35,650 nucleotides of DNA from positions 1 through 35,650 of the forward strand of contig JBIIUJ010000009.1 of assembly GCA_044340025.1 (NCBI GenBank). The letters are read 5' to 3'. The DNA is from JBIIUJ01 sp044340025 (GTDB lineage Bacteria > Pseudomonadota > Alphaproteobacteria > Caulobacterales > Aquidulcibacteraceae). Under the pieces are notes generated by a model, which was not told where the DNA came from, made no database searches, and was given only the letters and a program-made list of their open reading frames with translations. Position numbers and translations under genes: made by a program. Shown piece by piece: positions 25,513-34,477 of this stretch (positions are counted from its first letter, which is position 1; each line of letters opens with the position of its first letter).

Positions 25513-27102
25513 TCAGTGGCGGAAGTGGCGCACGCCGGTGAAGACCATCGCCAGACCTGCCTCATCGGCGGCGGCGATCACCTCCTCGTCGCGGATGGAG
25601 CCGCCGGGCTGGATCACCGCCGTCGCCCCGGCCTCGGCGGCTTGCAACAACCCGTCCGGGAAGGGGAAGAAAGCGTCGGACGCGCAGGCCGAACCCTTGG
25701 CGAGCGATTCCGGCATGCCCAGCGCCTCGGCGGCTTCCGCAGCGCGCAGCGCCGCGATCCGCGCGCTGTCGCGCCGGTTCATCTGGCCTGCGCCAATGCC
25801 GGCGGTCTGGCCATCGCGGGCATAGACGATGGCGTTGGACTTCACATGCTTGGCCACGGTGAAGGCAAAGCGCATGTCGGCGATCTCCTGGGCGGTGGGC
25901 GCGCGCTTTGTGACGACCCTGGGGTCGAGATCGCGGGCGCGCAGGCGGTCGCGCTCCTGCACAAGAAGGCCGCCGGAGAGGCTTTTGACCGTCAGGCCCG
26001 GCGCGGCGGGATCGGGCAGGCCGCCGGTGACGAGCAGCCGCAGGTTCTTCTTGGCGGCGAAAACCGCCACCGCATCGGGGTCGGCGTCGGGCGCGATCAC
26101 CACTTCGGTGAAGATCTTCACGATCGCTTCGGCGGCTGCGCGATCCAGCCGGCGATTGACCGCCACGATGCCCCCGAACGCGGAGACGGGATCGCAGGCG
26201 AGCGCGCGCTCATAAGCCTCCAGCAGATCGCCGCCGAGCGCCACGCCACAGGGGTTGGCGTGCTTGATGATCGCCACCGCCGCGCTCTGGGCGGGATCGA
26301 ACTCGGCCACGAGTTCGAAGGCGGCGTCGGTGTCGTTCAGATTGTTGTAGGAAAGCTCCTTGCCCTGGAGCTGGCGGGCGGTGGCCACGCCCGGCCGCGC
26401 CTCGGCAGTGCGGTAGAAGGCCGCCGCCTGATGCGGGTTCTCGCCATAGCGCAGGGGCTGGGCCAGTGCGCCGCCGAACGCGCGCCACGCGGGCGCCGTC
26501 TCGCCAATCTGATCGGCATACCAGGCGGAAATGGCGGCGTCATAGGCGGCGGTGCGGGCATAGGCCTTGGCGGCGAGCCGCTTGCGCAGCGCCTCAGACG
26601 TGGCGCCGCCGGTCTGCGCCATGCAGGCCAGAACTGCTGCGAGATCGTCCGGATCGGTGGCCACCGCCGTCCACTGATAATTCTTCGCGCCCGCCCGGAT
26701 CATCGCCGGCCCGCCGATGTCGATGTTCTCGATGCAGGTGGGAAAGGCGCTGCCGCGCGCCACCGTGGCCTCGAACGGATAGAGGTTCACATACAAGAGA
26801 TCGATCGGCGCGATCCCGTGCGCTTCCAGCGCCTCGGCATGGGCGGGATCGTCGCGCAGCGCCAGCAGACCGCCATGCACCGCCGGGTGCAGCGTCTTGA
26901 CCCGTCCGTCCATCATCTCGGGAAAGCCCGTCAGCTCGGCGACATCGCGCACCGGCAGACCCGCTGCAGCGATCGCCGCGCGCGTGCCGCCGGTCGAGAC
27001 CAGGTCCACCCCGGCGGCGGAAAGCTGCTGGGCGGCCTCCACCAGGCCGGTCTTGTCGGAAACCGAAAGCAGCGCGCGCCGAACAGGGCGGAGATCAGAC
27101 AT
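25513..27102 (-). CDS. purH: bifunctional AICAR formyltransferase / IMP cyclohydrolase
   Basis: A 529-residue enzyme of the last two steps of IMP synthesis. The N-terminal cyclohydrolase (MGS-like) domain has RRALLSVSDKTG, STGGTRAAI and FPEMMDGRVKTLHP. The C-terminal transformylase has IIKHANPCGVA (Lys-His pair), DPVSAFGGIVAVN and ACASDAFFPFPDGL. The MSDLRP start at 27102 matches family length; an upstream in-frame Met (27147) would run through the leader hairpin. Confidence 0.97.
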   Translation of the reverse strand: MSDLRPVRRALLSVSDKTGLVEAAQQLSAAGVDLVSTGGTRAAIAAAGLPVRDVAELTGFPEMMDGRVKTLHPAVHGGLLALRDDPAHAEALEAHGIAPIDLLYVNLYPFEATVARGSAFPTCIENIDIGGPAMIRAGAKNYQWTAVATDPDDLAAVLACMAQTGGATSEALRKRLAAKAYARTAAYDAAISAWYADQIGETAPAWRAFGGALAQPLRYGENPHQAAAFYRTAEARPGVATARQLQGKELSYNNLNDTDAAFELVAEFDPAQSAAVAIIKHANPCGVALGGDLLEAYERALACDPVSAFGGIVAVNRRLDRAAAEAIVKIFTEVVIAPDADPDAVAVFAAKKNLRLLVTGGLPDPAAPGLTVKSLSGGLLVQERDRLRARDLDPRVVTKRAPTAQEIADMRFAFTVAKHVKSNAIVYARDGQTAGIGAGQMNRRDSARIAALRAAEAAEALGMPESLAKGSACASDAFFPFPDGLLQAAEAGATAVIQPGGSIRDEEVIAAADEAGLAMVFTGVRHFRH

Positions 27103-27119
27103 TGCAGAGGTTCCAGGCC

Positions 27120-27140
27120 TGCGCCCCGGTGCGGGGCGCA
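27120..27140 (-). promoter_or_regulatory. GC-rich hairpin in the purH leader
   Basis: TGCGCCCC-ggtgc-GGGGCGCA: a perfect 8-base stem, 17 bases before the purH ATG. It could limit ribosome access or mark an attenuator; no T-run follows. Confidence 0.4.
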
Positions 27141-27267
27141 ACAGCAAGCAAGAGCGGAGGGACGCCCCTGCTGTTAAGCGAGCAGGCCAGTCTTGTCAGC
27201 CCGCTTCGCACATCGCAAACAGGACGCGAAGCGATCATCCCGCCCTGCTGCAAGGAAACTGACGAGC

Positions 27268-27798
27268 ATGCGCCCGCTCAGACTTATCGGATCCGCCGCG
27301 CTTGCGGCGCTGGCTTTGCCTGGCGCGGTCAGCAACGCCCAGCCCGCACCCGCGGTTCCGGCGTGCGTGGCTATCGACGCCGACTTGCCGCAAGAGCTTG
27401 CCAGCTGGCGCACCAAGGCGCGTGCCCTTGCCGGAAGCGTCCTGCAATTGGGCGAGGCCGGCACGGCGACCCTGACGCCGATCCCGATAGCGCAGCTGCC
27501 CGTGGCGCCTGAGCGGTCGCCCGAGCCGGGAACCCTTGCTGGAGCATTTCGGTTCGTTGCGCCCGAAGCCGGCGCCTATCGGGTTGCCCTTGGCCATCGC
27601 GCCTGGATCGACGTCGCACCCGTTGAAGGGGCGGGGCAAGGCCGCTTCGTGGCCTCCAGCAGCCATGGCCGGGGCCCCGCCTGCAGCAGCATCCGCAAGA
27701 TGGTGACGTTTCAGCTCCGGGCAGGCCAGCATGTGCTTCAGATCAGCGGCGCCGCCGACGCGTCCATGCCGGTCCTGATCACGCGCGAGCGGGACTGA
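27268..27798 (+). CDS. small exported protein of unknown function
   Basis: A 176-residue protein with a clear signal peptide (MRPLRLIGSAALAALALPGAVSNA, cleavage near 24). The mature part is beta-rich: GAFRFVAPEAGAYRVALGH, AWIDVAPV, then SSSHGRGPACSSIRKMVTF and GQHVLQISGA. The two cysteines (near 33 and 138) could form a disulfide. Similar small proteins in sphingomonads and caulobacters are sometimes mislabelled homogentisate dioxygenase; nothing here supports that enzyme. It is divergent from purH, sharing a 165-base intergenic region. Confidence 0.75.
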   Translation: MRPLRLIGSAALAALALPGAVSNAQPAPAVPACVAIDADLPQELASWRTKARALAGSVLQLGEAGTATLTPIPIAQLPVAPERSPEPGTLAGAFRFVAPEAGAYRVALGHRAWIDVAPVEGAGQGRFVASSSHGRGPACSSIRKMVTFQLRAGQHVLQISGAADASMPVLITRERD

Positions 27799-28041
27799 TT
27801 ATCCTTCCGATAAGCACGCCATCGCCCATTGCTTCTGTTGAGTATGTATTTGCCAGGCGTTCAATGATGGCAAAGGTCGAGACGGCGTTGAGATAGCGTC
27901 GACAGACCTGCGCCGCGCACCTTCCATCGACCTGAATGCGCCGGCGATTCAGGGTGTTGACGGCGCAAGGCTTTAGAGGTGGCGGCTAAAGGTCAGGTTC
28001 GATCCGCTAGCGGGTATTCACACCAACAGGGTGAGTGTTCT

Positions 28042-28527
28042 TCATAGCGTTCGATACATAACCAGCGCATCGACAAAACCATGGGCGGGGTGCAGAAACG
28101 CACCGGGCAGGACGCCTACGATCTCGAAGCCGAGCGACCGCCATAGGCGCACTGCACGCTCATTGGTGCTGACGACGAAGTTGAACTGCATCGCCCGGTA
28201 ACCGCGCATGCGCGCGCGCGCCAAAGAGTGCTCGCACATGAGGCGCGCAACGCCTCTTCCGGTGGCTGCGGAAGCGGTCATGTATCCGCAATTGCAGACG
28301 TGGCGACCACCGCCCGGCTGATTGGCGCGCATATAGTAAGTTCCAAGAACGACGCCGCTTTCCTCTGCGACGTACGTCTCCTTGTCTTCTCCGAACCAAT
28401 AGGCGAGCGCGTCTGCTTTGCTGATCTCCCGATCAAGCGTGTAAGTCTCCCCGGCTCGTATGGTTGGCAGAATGATCGAGGCGATAGCCTCTGCGTCGCC
28501 TGGTTCAGCGGATCGAATTTGCATCAT
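28042..28527 (-). CDS. GNAT family N-acetyltransferase
   Basis: A 161-residue GNAT enzyme: IRSAEPGDAEAIASIILP at the start, GYMTASAATGRGVARLMCEH (acetyl-CoA loop, in the relaxed form TGRGVA), and the FNFVVSTNERAVRLWRSLGF motif that is typical of the family. Substrate unknown. The gene and the flanking 27799-28041 region look more A+T-rich than the surroundings, suggesting recent acquisition. Start may be 28527 or 28524 (adjacent ATGs); no strong Shine-Dalgarno sequence. The 243 bases upstream of 28042 show no recognisable gene. Confidence 0.85.
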   Translation of the reverse strand: MMQIRSAEPGDAEAIASIILPTIRAGETYTLDREISKADALAYWFGEDKETYVAEESGVVLGTYYMRANQPGGGRHVCNCGYMTASAATGRGVARLMCEHSLARARMRGYRAMQFNFVVSTNERAVRLWRSLGFEIVGVLPGAFLHPAHGFVDALVMYRTL

Positions 28528-28565
28528 TCAAATACCGAGCCGGAAGCCTCGGGGCGTGGTCCGCC

Positions 28566-30521
28566 TCAAGCCGCTTCGTGGCGCTTGTCGGCCGGCGCCA
28601 CGGCTTCCACAGGGCGCAGCGCCGGGCGGGCCGAGCGGCCGGGACGCAGCGCCGCAATCTCTTCCAGCAAGGCCAGCATCGCCGGGCGGTCGCGCTGAAC
28701 GGCGAGGCGCATCACCGCCTCGATCTGCGGGCCGATCACTGAAAGCGGGGCCATGGCCGCATCCGCGATCAGCACGCCCGACTGCGACGACCGGCGAACC
28801 GCCTCTTCGGGATAGAAGATCTCCTCGGTGATCTTCTCGCCCGGTCGCAGCCCCGTCACCTTGATCTTCACGTCGCGGTCCGGCTCGAAGCCCTTCATCC
28901 GGATCATCTGGCGCGCCAGCTCCATGATGGAGACCGGTTCGCCCATGTCGAGCACATAGACCGAACTGGCGAGCCCCTGTTCCGGCGGCGGCAAGGCAGC
29001 GGCCTGGATCACGAGGCTGGCGGCCTCCTGCACGGTCATGAAATAGCGCGTCATGTCGCGGTGGGTGATCGTCACCGGCCCGCCGCGTGAAATCTGGCGC
29101 TCGAACAGCGGCACGACAGACCCTGCCGAGCCCAGCACATTGCCAAACCGAACGGTCTCGAACCGCTGGCCGGGATAGGCCTTGGCCAGCGCCTGAACAT
29201 AGAGCTCGGCCACCCGTTTGGTGCGCCCCATCACATTCGACGGGTTGACCGCCTTGTCGGTGGAGATGAGCACGAAGGCTTCGGCGCCGTGGCTGGCGGC
29301 CGCATCGGCCACCACGCGGGTGCCGACGACATTGGTGAGAATGGCCTCGGCCGGGTTCTCTTCCATCAGCGGCACATGCTTCAGCGCTGCGGCGTGGAAC
29401 ACGATCTCCGGCCGCTCGGCGGCGAAGATCTCCTCCACCCGGGCCGGATCGCGGATGTCGCCCAGCAGCGCGGACACCGCCAGCGGGCGGCCGCGTTCTG
29501 CAAGCTCCAGATTGATGGAATAGAGGTTGAACTCGCTCGCCTCGAACAGGATCAGCTTGGCGGGCCCAAGCTCGGCGACCTGGCGCACGATCTCCCCGCC
29601 GATGGTGCCGCCGGCTCCGGTGACAAGCACCCGCTTGCCGGTGATCAGCGCGCGCGCGGCGGCCTCATTGGGAACATGCGCGGTGCGCGGCAAAAGGTCT
29701 GCGGGATCGACAGGTTGGGTCGTCTCGCCGTTGGGCTTGGCGCGAAACCGGCTGACGATCGCCTTGGCCTGTCCCGCGGCGGCCAGCGCCTCGGTCACCT
29801 GGGTGCGGTCCTGAAAGTCGGTGGTGAAGATCAGCCGAACCGGCCCTTCGGCCTTGCCGCGAGCGGTTTCGGCCGCCTTCAGCGCCGCCGGCAGCTCGGC
29901 AAGCCCGCCCACGACCGGCACGCCGCTGATCGAACGGCCCACCACCGCGCCGCTGACGTCGATGATGGCCATTGGCCGATAGCCAAGCCGCCCCTTGCGC
30001 CGAAGCACCGCATCGAGCCCCTGCGCCACGCCTTCGGACGGGCCAATTATCACCGCTGGCGGATCGTCGGAGGGAAACACCCGCCAGGCGGCCCGCCAGG
30101 CGGCATGGAAATCGCCGTCGATGGTCCAGCGACGGGCCAGCCGCGCAATCGTCACGGCCGCAAAGCCAAGCAGAGCGCCCACGAACGGCGCTCCGCGGGG
30201 CAGAGATTCGAACCAGCCGGTCAGAAACGACAGCGACAGGAACAGCAGCGTCGCCAGAAGCGTCGCCTGCGCGATCTGGAAGGCGTCCTGCACGGTCACG
30301 AAGCGCCAGACCCGGCGATGCAGCCCGAAGGCGACCATGGCCGCCGCCGCCGCCCCGCCGAAACAGGCCGCAGCCAGCGCCGCCTCACCCCAGAACGAGC
30401 CGCCCGCCGGCTGATATCCCAGCGCCAGAGAAGCCCCATACAACGCAAGCGCGAAGGCGAATCCGTCGTAGGTGAAACAGAGCAACCCTACACGACCGGC
30501 CCGGCGCAGAGTCTCACCCAT
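28566..30521 (-). CDS. membrane nucleotide-sugar 4,6-dehydratase (CapD/WbpM/FlaA1 family)
   Basis: A 651-residue protein. It has an N-terminal membrane part of about four hydrophobic segments (roughly 10-120), a cytoplasmic CoA-binding-like Rossmann domain (VIIGPSEGVAQGLDAVLRR), and a C-terminal extended-SDR dehydratase with VLVTGAGGTIGGEIVRQ, DIRDPARVEEIF and STDKAVNPSNVMGRTKR. In the last motif Met-xxx-Lys takes the place of Tyr-xxx-Lys, as is normal for WbpM-type enzymes. It probably makes a UDP-4-keto-6-deoxy sugar for surface glycans. Start 30521 has GAGGGGA. No other glycan genes are adjacent. Confidence 0.93.
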   Translation of the reverse strand: MGETLRRAGRVGLLCFTYDGFAFALALYGASLALGYQPAGGSFWGEAALAAACFGGAAAAAMVAFGLHRRVWRFVTVQDAFQIAQATLLATLLFLSLSFLTGWFESLPRGAPFVGALLGFAAVTIARLARRWTIDGDFHAAWRAAWRVFPSDDPPAVIIGPSEGVAQGLDAVLRRKGRLGYRPMAIIDVSGAVVGRSISGVPVVGGLAELPAALKAAETARGKAEGPVRLIFTTDFQDRTQVTEALAAAGQAKAIVSRFRAKPNGETTQPVDPADLLPRTAHVPNEAAARALITGKRVLVTGAGGTIGGEIVRQVAELGPAKLILFEASEFNLYSINLELAERGRPLAVSALLGDIRDPARVEEIFAAERPEIVFHAAALKHVPLMEENPAEAILTNVVGTRVVADAAASHGAEAFVLISTDKAVNPSNVMGRTKRVAELYVQALAKAYPGQRFETVRFGNVLGSAGSVVPLFERQISRGGPVTITHRDMTRYFMTVQEAASLVIQAAALPPPEQGLASSVYVLDMGEPVSIMELARQMIRMKGFEPDRDVKIKVTGLRPGEKITEEIFYPEEAVRRSSQSGVLIADAAMAPLSVIGPQIEAVMRLAVQRDRPAMLALLEEIAALRPGRSARPALRPVEAVAPADKRHEAA

Positions 30522-30725
30522 TCAAGTCCCCTCTGGCCTCAGCGAAGCGGCCCTCTGCGCGGCCTCGCGCCCGACGATTTTCGCCTGTCGCGAGAATAAG
30601 GCAGCAACTCCTTACGCTCCGGTGTGCGCGGACGCCAGCATGCGCATCGATTTCAACGGTGGAAACAGGCCAACCCGTCGCAATCCCGGCGCGCGTCCCA
30701 TCGCCGAGCGCAGATTGCGTCACGA

Positions 30726-31382
30726 TCAGGCTCTCAGGGCCGCGATATTGGCCCCGTAAGCATCCGGCCCGCCCCGAAACACCGCTGTGCCCGCCACGAG
30801 CGCCGTGGCGCCAGCATCGCGGCATTGACGCGCTGTTTGCGCCGTCACGCCGCCGTCCACTTCCAGAAGGATCGGGCGACCGACGCGGTCGATCGCGCCG
30901 CGCAAGGTCTCCACCTTGCGCAGCTGCGACGCAATAAACGCTTGCCCGCCGAAGCCGGGGTTCACGCTCATGACCAGGATCAAATCGATGTCGTCCCACA
31001 GGTGACCGAGAAAGCTGATTGGTGTGGCGGGATTAAGGACGATTCCCGCTTTGGCGCCTGCCCCCTTTATCGATTGAATCGTGCGATGGGGGTGCGGGCC
31101 GGCTTCGGGGTGAAAACTGATCCAGTCGGCGCCGGCTTCTGCGAAGGCCTGGACGTAGGAATCGACCGGGCTGATCATCAGATGCACATCGAACGGCTTG
31201 GCGGTGTGCGGGCGCAGCGCTTTCACCACGCCGGGGCCGATCGTGATGTTCGGCACGAAGTGGCCGTCCATCACATCGACATGGATCCAGTCGGCCCCGG
31301 CCGCGTCGATTGCGCGCACCTCCTCGCCCAGGCGGGCAAAGTCCGCCGAAAGGATGGATGGGGCGATAATGACCTCGGTCAT
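30726..31382 (-). CDS. rpe: ribulose-phosphate 3-epimerase
   Basis: A 218-residue TIM-barrel enzyme of the pentose phosphate pathway. Metal and catalytic landmarks: APSILSADFARLGEE, WIHVDVMDGHFVPNITIGP, FDVHLMI, LVMSVNPGFGGQAF and LEVDGGV. All the expected His/Asp ligands are present. It lies 48 bases after the SlyB-like gene and 204 bases before the CapD-type gene. Confidence 0.97.
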   Translation of the reverse strand: MTEVIIAPSILSADFARLGEEVRAIDAAGADWIHVDVMDGHFVPNITIGPGVVKALRPHTAKPFDVHLMISPVDSYVQAFAEAGADWISFHPEAGPHPHRTIQSIKGAGAKAGIVLNPATPISFLGHLWDDIDLILVMSVNPGFGGQAFIASQLRKVETLRGAIDRVGRPILLEVDGGVTAQTARQCRDAGATALVAGTAVFRGGPDAYGANIAALRA

Positions 31383-31430
31383 GGCGCGCGGGCGGTAGCA
31401 GCCGCTTCCTGCCCGCGCAAGCCGACCGCC

Positions 31431-31913
31431 TCAGCGCGCTGCAATTGACGCGTTTTGCGGAATCACCCGGACGCGCGCGCCATATTCGATGAAGACCGGC
31501 GTGCCGTTGGCGATCGGCACGTCGCCGCCCTGGGTGATGGTGACGACCTCATTGGTCTTCTGCAGCCTCACCGTATAGGCAAAGCCCGGGCGGGTGTTGC
31601 CGGCGCGGTCGATCGCTGCGCCGGCGACCCCGCCGACCACGGCGCCGATCACGCCCATTGCGGCGCGTTCCTCGTCGCCGCCGCCGACCTGGCTGCCCAG
31701 CACGCCGCCAACGACGGTTCCCGCCGTGCCGCCCACCACAGGGGCGTTCGCCTCGATCCGGATGGCGCGGCTGGCCAGCACCACGCCCTCGTCCACGCGG
31801 CTGACCTGACCGATCTGGCCGCGCTCGTAATCATTGGCGCCCATGCCGGTCGCGCAGGCCGAAAGCCCCAGCGCCGAGAAGGCCAGAATGGTTGAAGCCG
31901 CAATCTTGCGCAT
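31431..31913 (-). CDS. SlyB/Pcp-like glycine-zipper outer-membrane lipoprotein
   Basis: A 160-residue lipoprotein. Its signal peptide ends in the lipobox L17-S-A-C20. The central glycine zipper (VVGGTAGTVVGGVLGSQVGGG and AVVGGVAGAAIDR) is followed by a beta-rich C-terminal domain with GFAYTVRLQKTNEVVTITQGG. This is the SlyB/Pcp outer-membrane lipoprotein form. I chose ATG 31913 with AGGGG six bases before it; ATG 31919 also exists. A LexA-box-like repeat lies upstream. Confidence 0.88.
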   Translation of the reverse strand: MRKIAASTILAFSALGLSACATGMGANDYERGQIGQVSRVDEGVVLASRAIRIEANAPVVGGTAGTVVGGVLGSQVGGGDEERAAMGVIGAVVGGVAGAAIDRAGNTRPGFAYTVRLQKTNEVVTITQGGDVPIANGTPVFIEYGARVRVIPQNASIAAR

Positions 31914-31968
31914 GTGCATCCCCTGAAAGCTCCGTGATCGGTAGCCGCATACAAGCAGGCGCCCGCCT

Positions 31969-31983
31969 GAACGCTGGCTGAAC
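31969..31983 (-). promoter_or_regulatory. LexA-box-like direct repeat (GTTC-N7-GTTC)
   Basis: On the minus strand GTTC-agccagc-GTTC, the direct-repeat form used by alphaproteobacterial LexA. It lies 56-70 bases before the SlyB-like gene. About one such match per window is expected by chance, so support comes only from its location. Confidence 0.3.
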
Positions 31984-32004
31984 CCTCTGGCGGAAAACGC
32001 TTTC

Positions 32005-33312
32005 TCACTTAGATTTCACGAAGGCGGCGGCAAAGAAGCCGTCCATGCCGCCGCTCTCGGCCCGCATGGAGGGCAAGGTGCGCAGCTCGCCCTTGGCGTT
32101 GATGGCTTCCTCCAGCCCCGGCAGGGCGCCAGCGGAAAAGGGCGCGCGCGCCAGCCCCAGATCCTGGGCGATCCAGGCAGCCTGCGCCGGACCCTCCTCT
32201 GGCTCGAGCGAACAGACCGCATAGACCAGCCGCCCGCCCGGCTTCAGCAGGCGCGCCGCCGCCGAGATCAGCCGACGCTGAAGCGCGGCGAGCGCTGGAA
32301 TATCGGAAGATTGCTTGATCCAGGCGCCTTCGGGGTGGCGGCGGAACGTGCCTGTGGCGCTGCAGGGCGCATCCAGCAGGATGGCGTCGAAGCGCGCATC
32401 CGGATTCCACCGCTCGACGTCTTCTGTGACGAGCGTGGCGGAAAGTCCTGTGCGCGCAAGGTTTTCTGCAACGAGCTTCACCCGCCCCGGGGTGCGATCC
32501 ACCGCTGTCACATCAGCGCCGGTGGCGCACAGCTGCATCGTCTTGCCGCCGGGCGCGGCGCACAGATCGGCTACGGCCTCGCCAGGCCGCGTCGCCAGCA
32601 GCAGCACCGGCAGGCTGGCGGCGAGATCCTGCACCCACCATTCCCCGGTCGCGAAGCCCTCGAGGGCCTCAACGCTTTGTCCGGCTGGCAGCCGCACGGT
32701 CGATGGCCCAACCGTCATGCCGCCCAGCCGGGCCGCCCAGCCGTCGGGATCGGCCTTTACGGTGAGATCCAGCGGCGCGGGGGCGCGGGCTGCGCCGGCG
32801 ATGGCGTCGGCGCGCGCTTCTCCATAGGCTGCGCGCCAGCGGGTCCAGAGCCAGGGAGCGACGAACCCGCGATCAGGCTCGCCCGCCAGCGCGCCGGGCG
32901 GCTCCTCCGCGATCCGGCGCAGCACCGCATTGATCAGATTGGCGAAAGGCGCAGCTTCCTTGAGCGCGCGCGCCAGAGCGACCGATTCATACACAGCCGC
33001 ATGCGCTGGCGTCCCAAGATCAAGGATCTGGGCCGCTCCCGTGCGCAGGATGGCGCGGGCTGCTCCTGCCTGCGCCGGCAACGGCCGGGTGATGTGGCGG
33101 GCGAGACGCGCCTCGATCGGGCCGTGGGCGCGCGCCGCCGCCAGCACGATCGCATAGGCAAAGCCCCGGTCGCGTGCGCTCAGCCCGGCAAAGCTCTGGG
33201 TCTCGGCCAGCGCCTGTTCAATGGTGCGCCCCTGCTCGAACACGCGCGCCAACGCCTCCACCGCAGCGCGGCGGGTGCTCTGGCCCGGCGAGAGGGCGGC
33301 TGTCGGCGGCAT
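32005..33312 (-). CDS. rsmB: 16S rRNA m5C methyltransferase, RsmB/NOP family
   Basis: A 435-residue protein. The N-terminal NusB-like RNA-binding region (STRRAAVEALARVFEQG) is followed by the SAM-dependent methylase with DLCAAPGGKTMQL, DAPCSATGTFRRHPE and VYAVCSLEPEEG; the two catalytic cysteines are in APCS and VCSL. The C-terminus is complete. I chose ATG 33312; the frame continues back to a TTG at 33345 with no family support. It modifies C967 of 16S rRNA in the E. coli counterpart. Confidence 0.95.
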   Translation of the reverse strand: MPPTAALSPGQSTRRAAVEALARVFEQGRTIEQALAETQSFAGLSARDRGFAYAIVLAAARAHGPIEARLARHITRPLPAQAGAARAILRTGAAQILDLGTPAHAAVYESVALARALKEAAPFANLINAVLRRIAEEPPGALAGEPDRGFVAPWLWTRWRAAYGEARADAIAGAARAPAPLDLTVKADPDGWAARLGGMTVGPSTVRLPAGQSVEALEGFATGEWWVQDLAASLPVLLLATRPGEAVADLCAAPGGKTMQLCATGADVTAVDRTPGRVKLVAENLARTGLSATLVTEDVERWNPDARFDAILLDAPCSATGTFRRHPEGAWIKQSSDIPALAALQRRLISAAARLLKPGGRLVYAVCSLEPEEGPAQAAWIAQDLGLARAPFSAGALPGLEEAINAKGELRTLPSMRAESGGMDGFFAAAFVKSK

Positions 33313-33367
33313 GGCGCGGGCAAAGCTCCTGGAAGGGCGCGCCAAGTGCGCCCCGCGCGCCGCCCGG

Positions 33368-34477
33368 TCAAGCCCGCGCGATGCGTCCGCCGGTCAGGGG
33401 TGCAGCTGCGCCTGTGGTGGAGGGCAGGCTCAGCGCCAGCCCCTCGCGCACGCGCATCGCCAGAAAGGCGAAGGCCTCCGCCTCGATCGCGTCGCCACGC
33501 CAGCCGACCGCTTCGGCCGGCAGCACCTGCGCGCCCGTCCGGTCGGCGAGCGCAGCCATCAGCACCGGGTTCTTTCGCCCGCCGCCGCAGGCGATCAAGG
33601 TGTCTGTATCGCGCGCGAAGAGATCGAGGCCCAGGCCGACGGCGGCGGCGGAAAAAGCCGTGAGGGTGGCGGCGCCGTCTTCCAGGCCAAGCCCGCGGGC
33701 CAAGTCCGCTGGAAAATCATATCGGTCGAGCGATTTCGGATAGGGCGCGTCGAAGTAGGGATTGTCGAGCCAGCCGAGCAGCAGGCTTTCATGCACCACG
33801 CCGGCGGCGGCAAGCGCGCCATCGCGATCGAACGTCCCGCGCCCGTGGGCCTCCACCCACTCGTTGACCGGGCCGTTGGCGGGGCCAGTGTCGAAGGCCG
33901 CCACCTCTTCGCCGCCACCCCACCAGGTGAGATTGGCGACCCCGCCGAGGTTCAGGACCGCCGCTGGCGCAGCGACCCTGGAAAAACGCAGCAAGGCGGC
34001 ATGATAGAGCGGCGCCAGCGGCGCACCCTGCCCTCCCGCCTCCACATCGGCGATCCGGAAGTCGCAGGCGCAGTCCACGCCCGTCAGTTGGGCCAGCAGG
34101 GCGGCGTCTCCGATCTGGCGGGTGCGGCGCTGGGCCGGGCGATGCAGCACCGTCAGGCCATGGAAGCCCAGAACCGCCACATCCTTCGGCTTCAGGTTCG
34201 CCTCATCCAGAAGCGCGGCCACCGCTTCGGCATGGGCTTCGGTATAGGCGCGCTCTGGCGCGGTGACGGCCTCCGGCTCCGGGCCGTTGAAGTCCCAGGC
34301 GCGCGCCGCCTCCACTGCGCCAGCCAGCCGTGCGCGCATGGCGGCGTCGTAGGGATGAAGCCGATAGGGGCCAAGCTCGGCCACCTCGCGCCCGTCGGTC
34401 CGGATCAGGGCGGCGTCGATGAACCCGTCGAGCGCGGTGCCTGTCATCAGGCCAAGGGTCCAGGGAGGCGCGGTCAT
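33368..34477 (-). CDS. anmK: anhydro-N-acetylmuramic acid kinase
   Basis: A 369-residue peptidoglycan-recycling kinase that converts 1,6-anhydroMurNAc to MurNAc-6-phosphate. Landmarks: LGLMTGTALDGFIDAAL (usual form GLMSGTSLDG), GFHGLTVLHRP, DVEAGGQGAPLAP with the catalytic Asp, VLNLGGVANLTW and FDTGPANGPVNEW. The ATG at 34477 overlaps the TGA of the upstream GNAT gene (ATGA); the frame is open further back, but the coupled start fits. It is divergent from tyrS apart from the inserted GNAT gene. Confidence 0.95.
   Translation of the reverse strand: MTAPPWTLGLMTGTALDGFIDAALIRTDGREVAELGPYRLHPYDAAMRARLAGAVEAARAWDFNGPEPEAVTAPERAYTEAHAEAVAALLDEANLKPKDVAVLGFHGLTVLHRPAQRRTRQIGDAALLAQLTGVDCACDFRIADVEAGGQGAPLAPLYHAALLRFSRVAAPAAVLNLGGVANLTWWGGGEEVAAFDTGPANGPVNEWVEAHGRGTFDRDGALAAAGVVHESLLLGWLDNPYFDAPYPKSLDRYDFPADLARGLGLEDGAATLTAFSAAAVGLGLDLFARDTDTLIACGGGRKNPVLMAALADRTGAQVLPAEAVGWRGDAIEAEAFAFLAMRVREGLALSLPSTTGAAAPLTGGRIARA

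Noticed and set aside
25516..27177. Plus-strand 553-residue open frame
   Set aside because: It is antisense to purH and lacks recognisable motifs.
27985..28010. tRNA-like GGTTCGATCC T-arm
   Set aside because: Flanking bases do not form the T stem or an acceptor stem.
27799..28041. Possible transposase remnant in the A+T-richer gap
   Set aside because: Short open stretches on both strands were read but no transposase motif or inverted repeat ends were seen.
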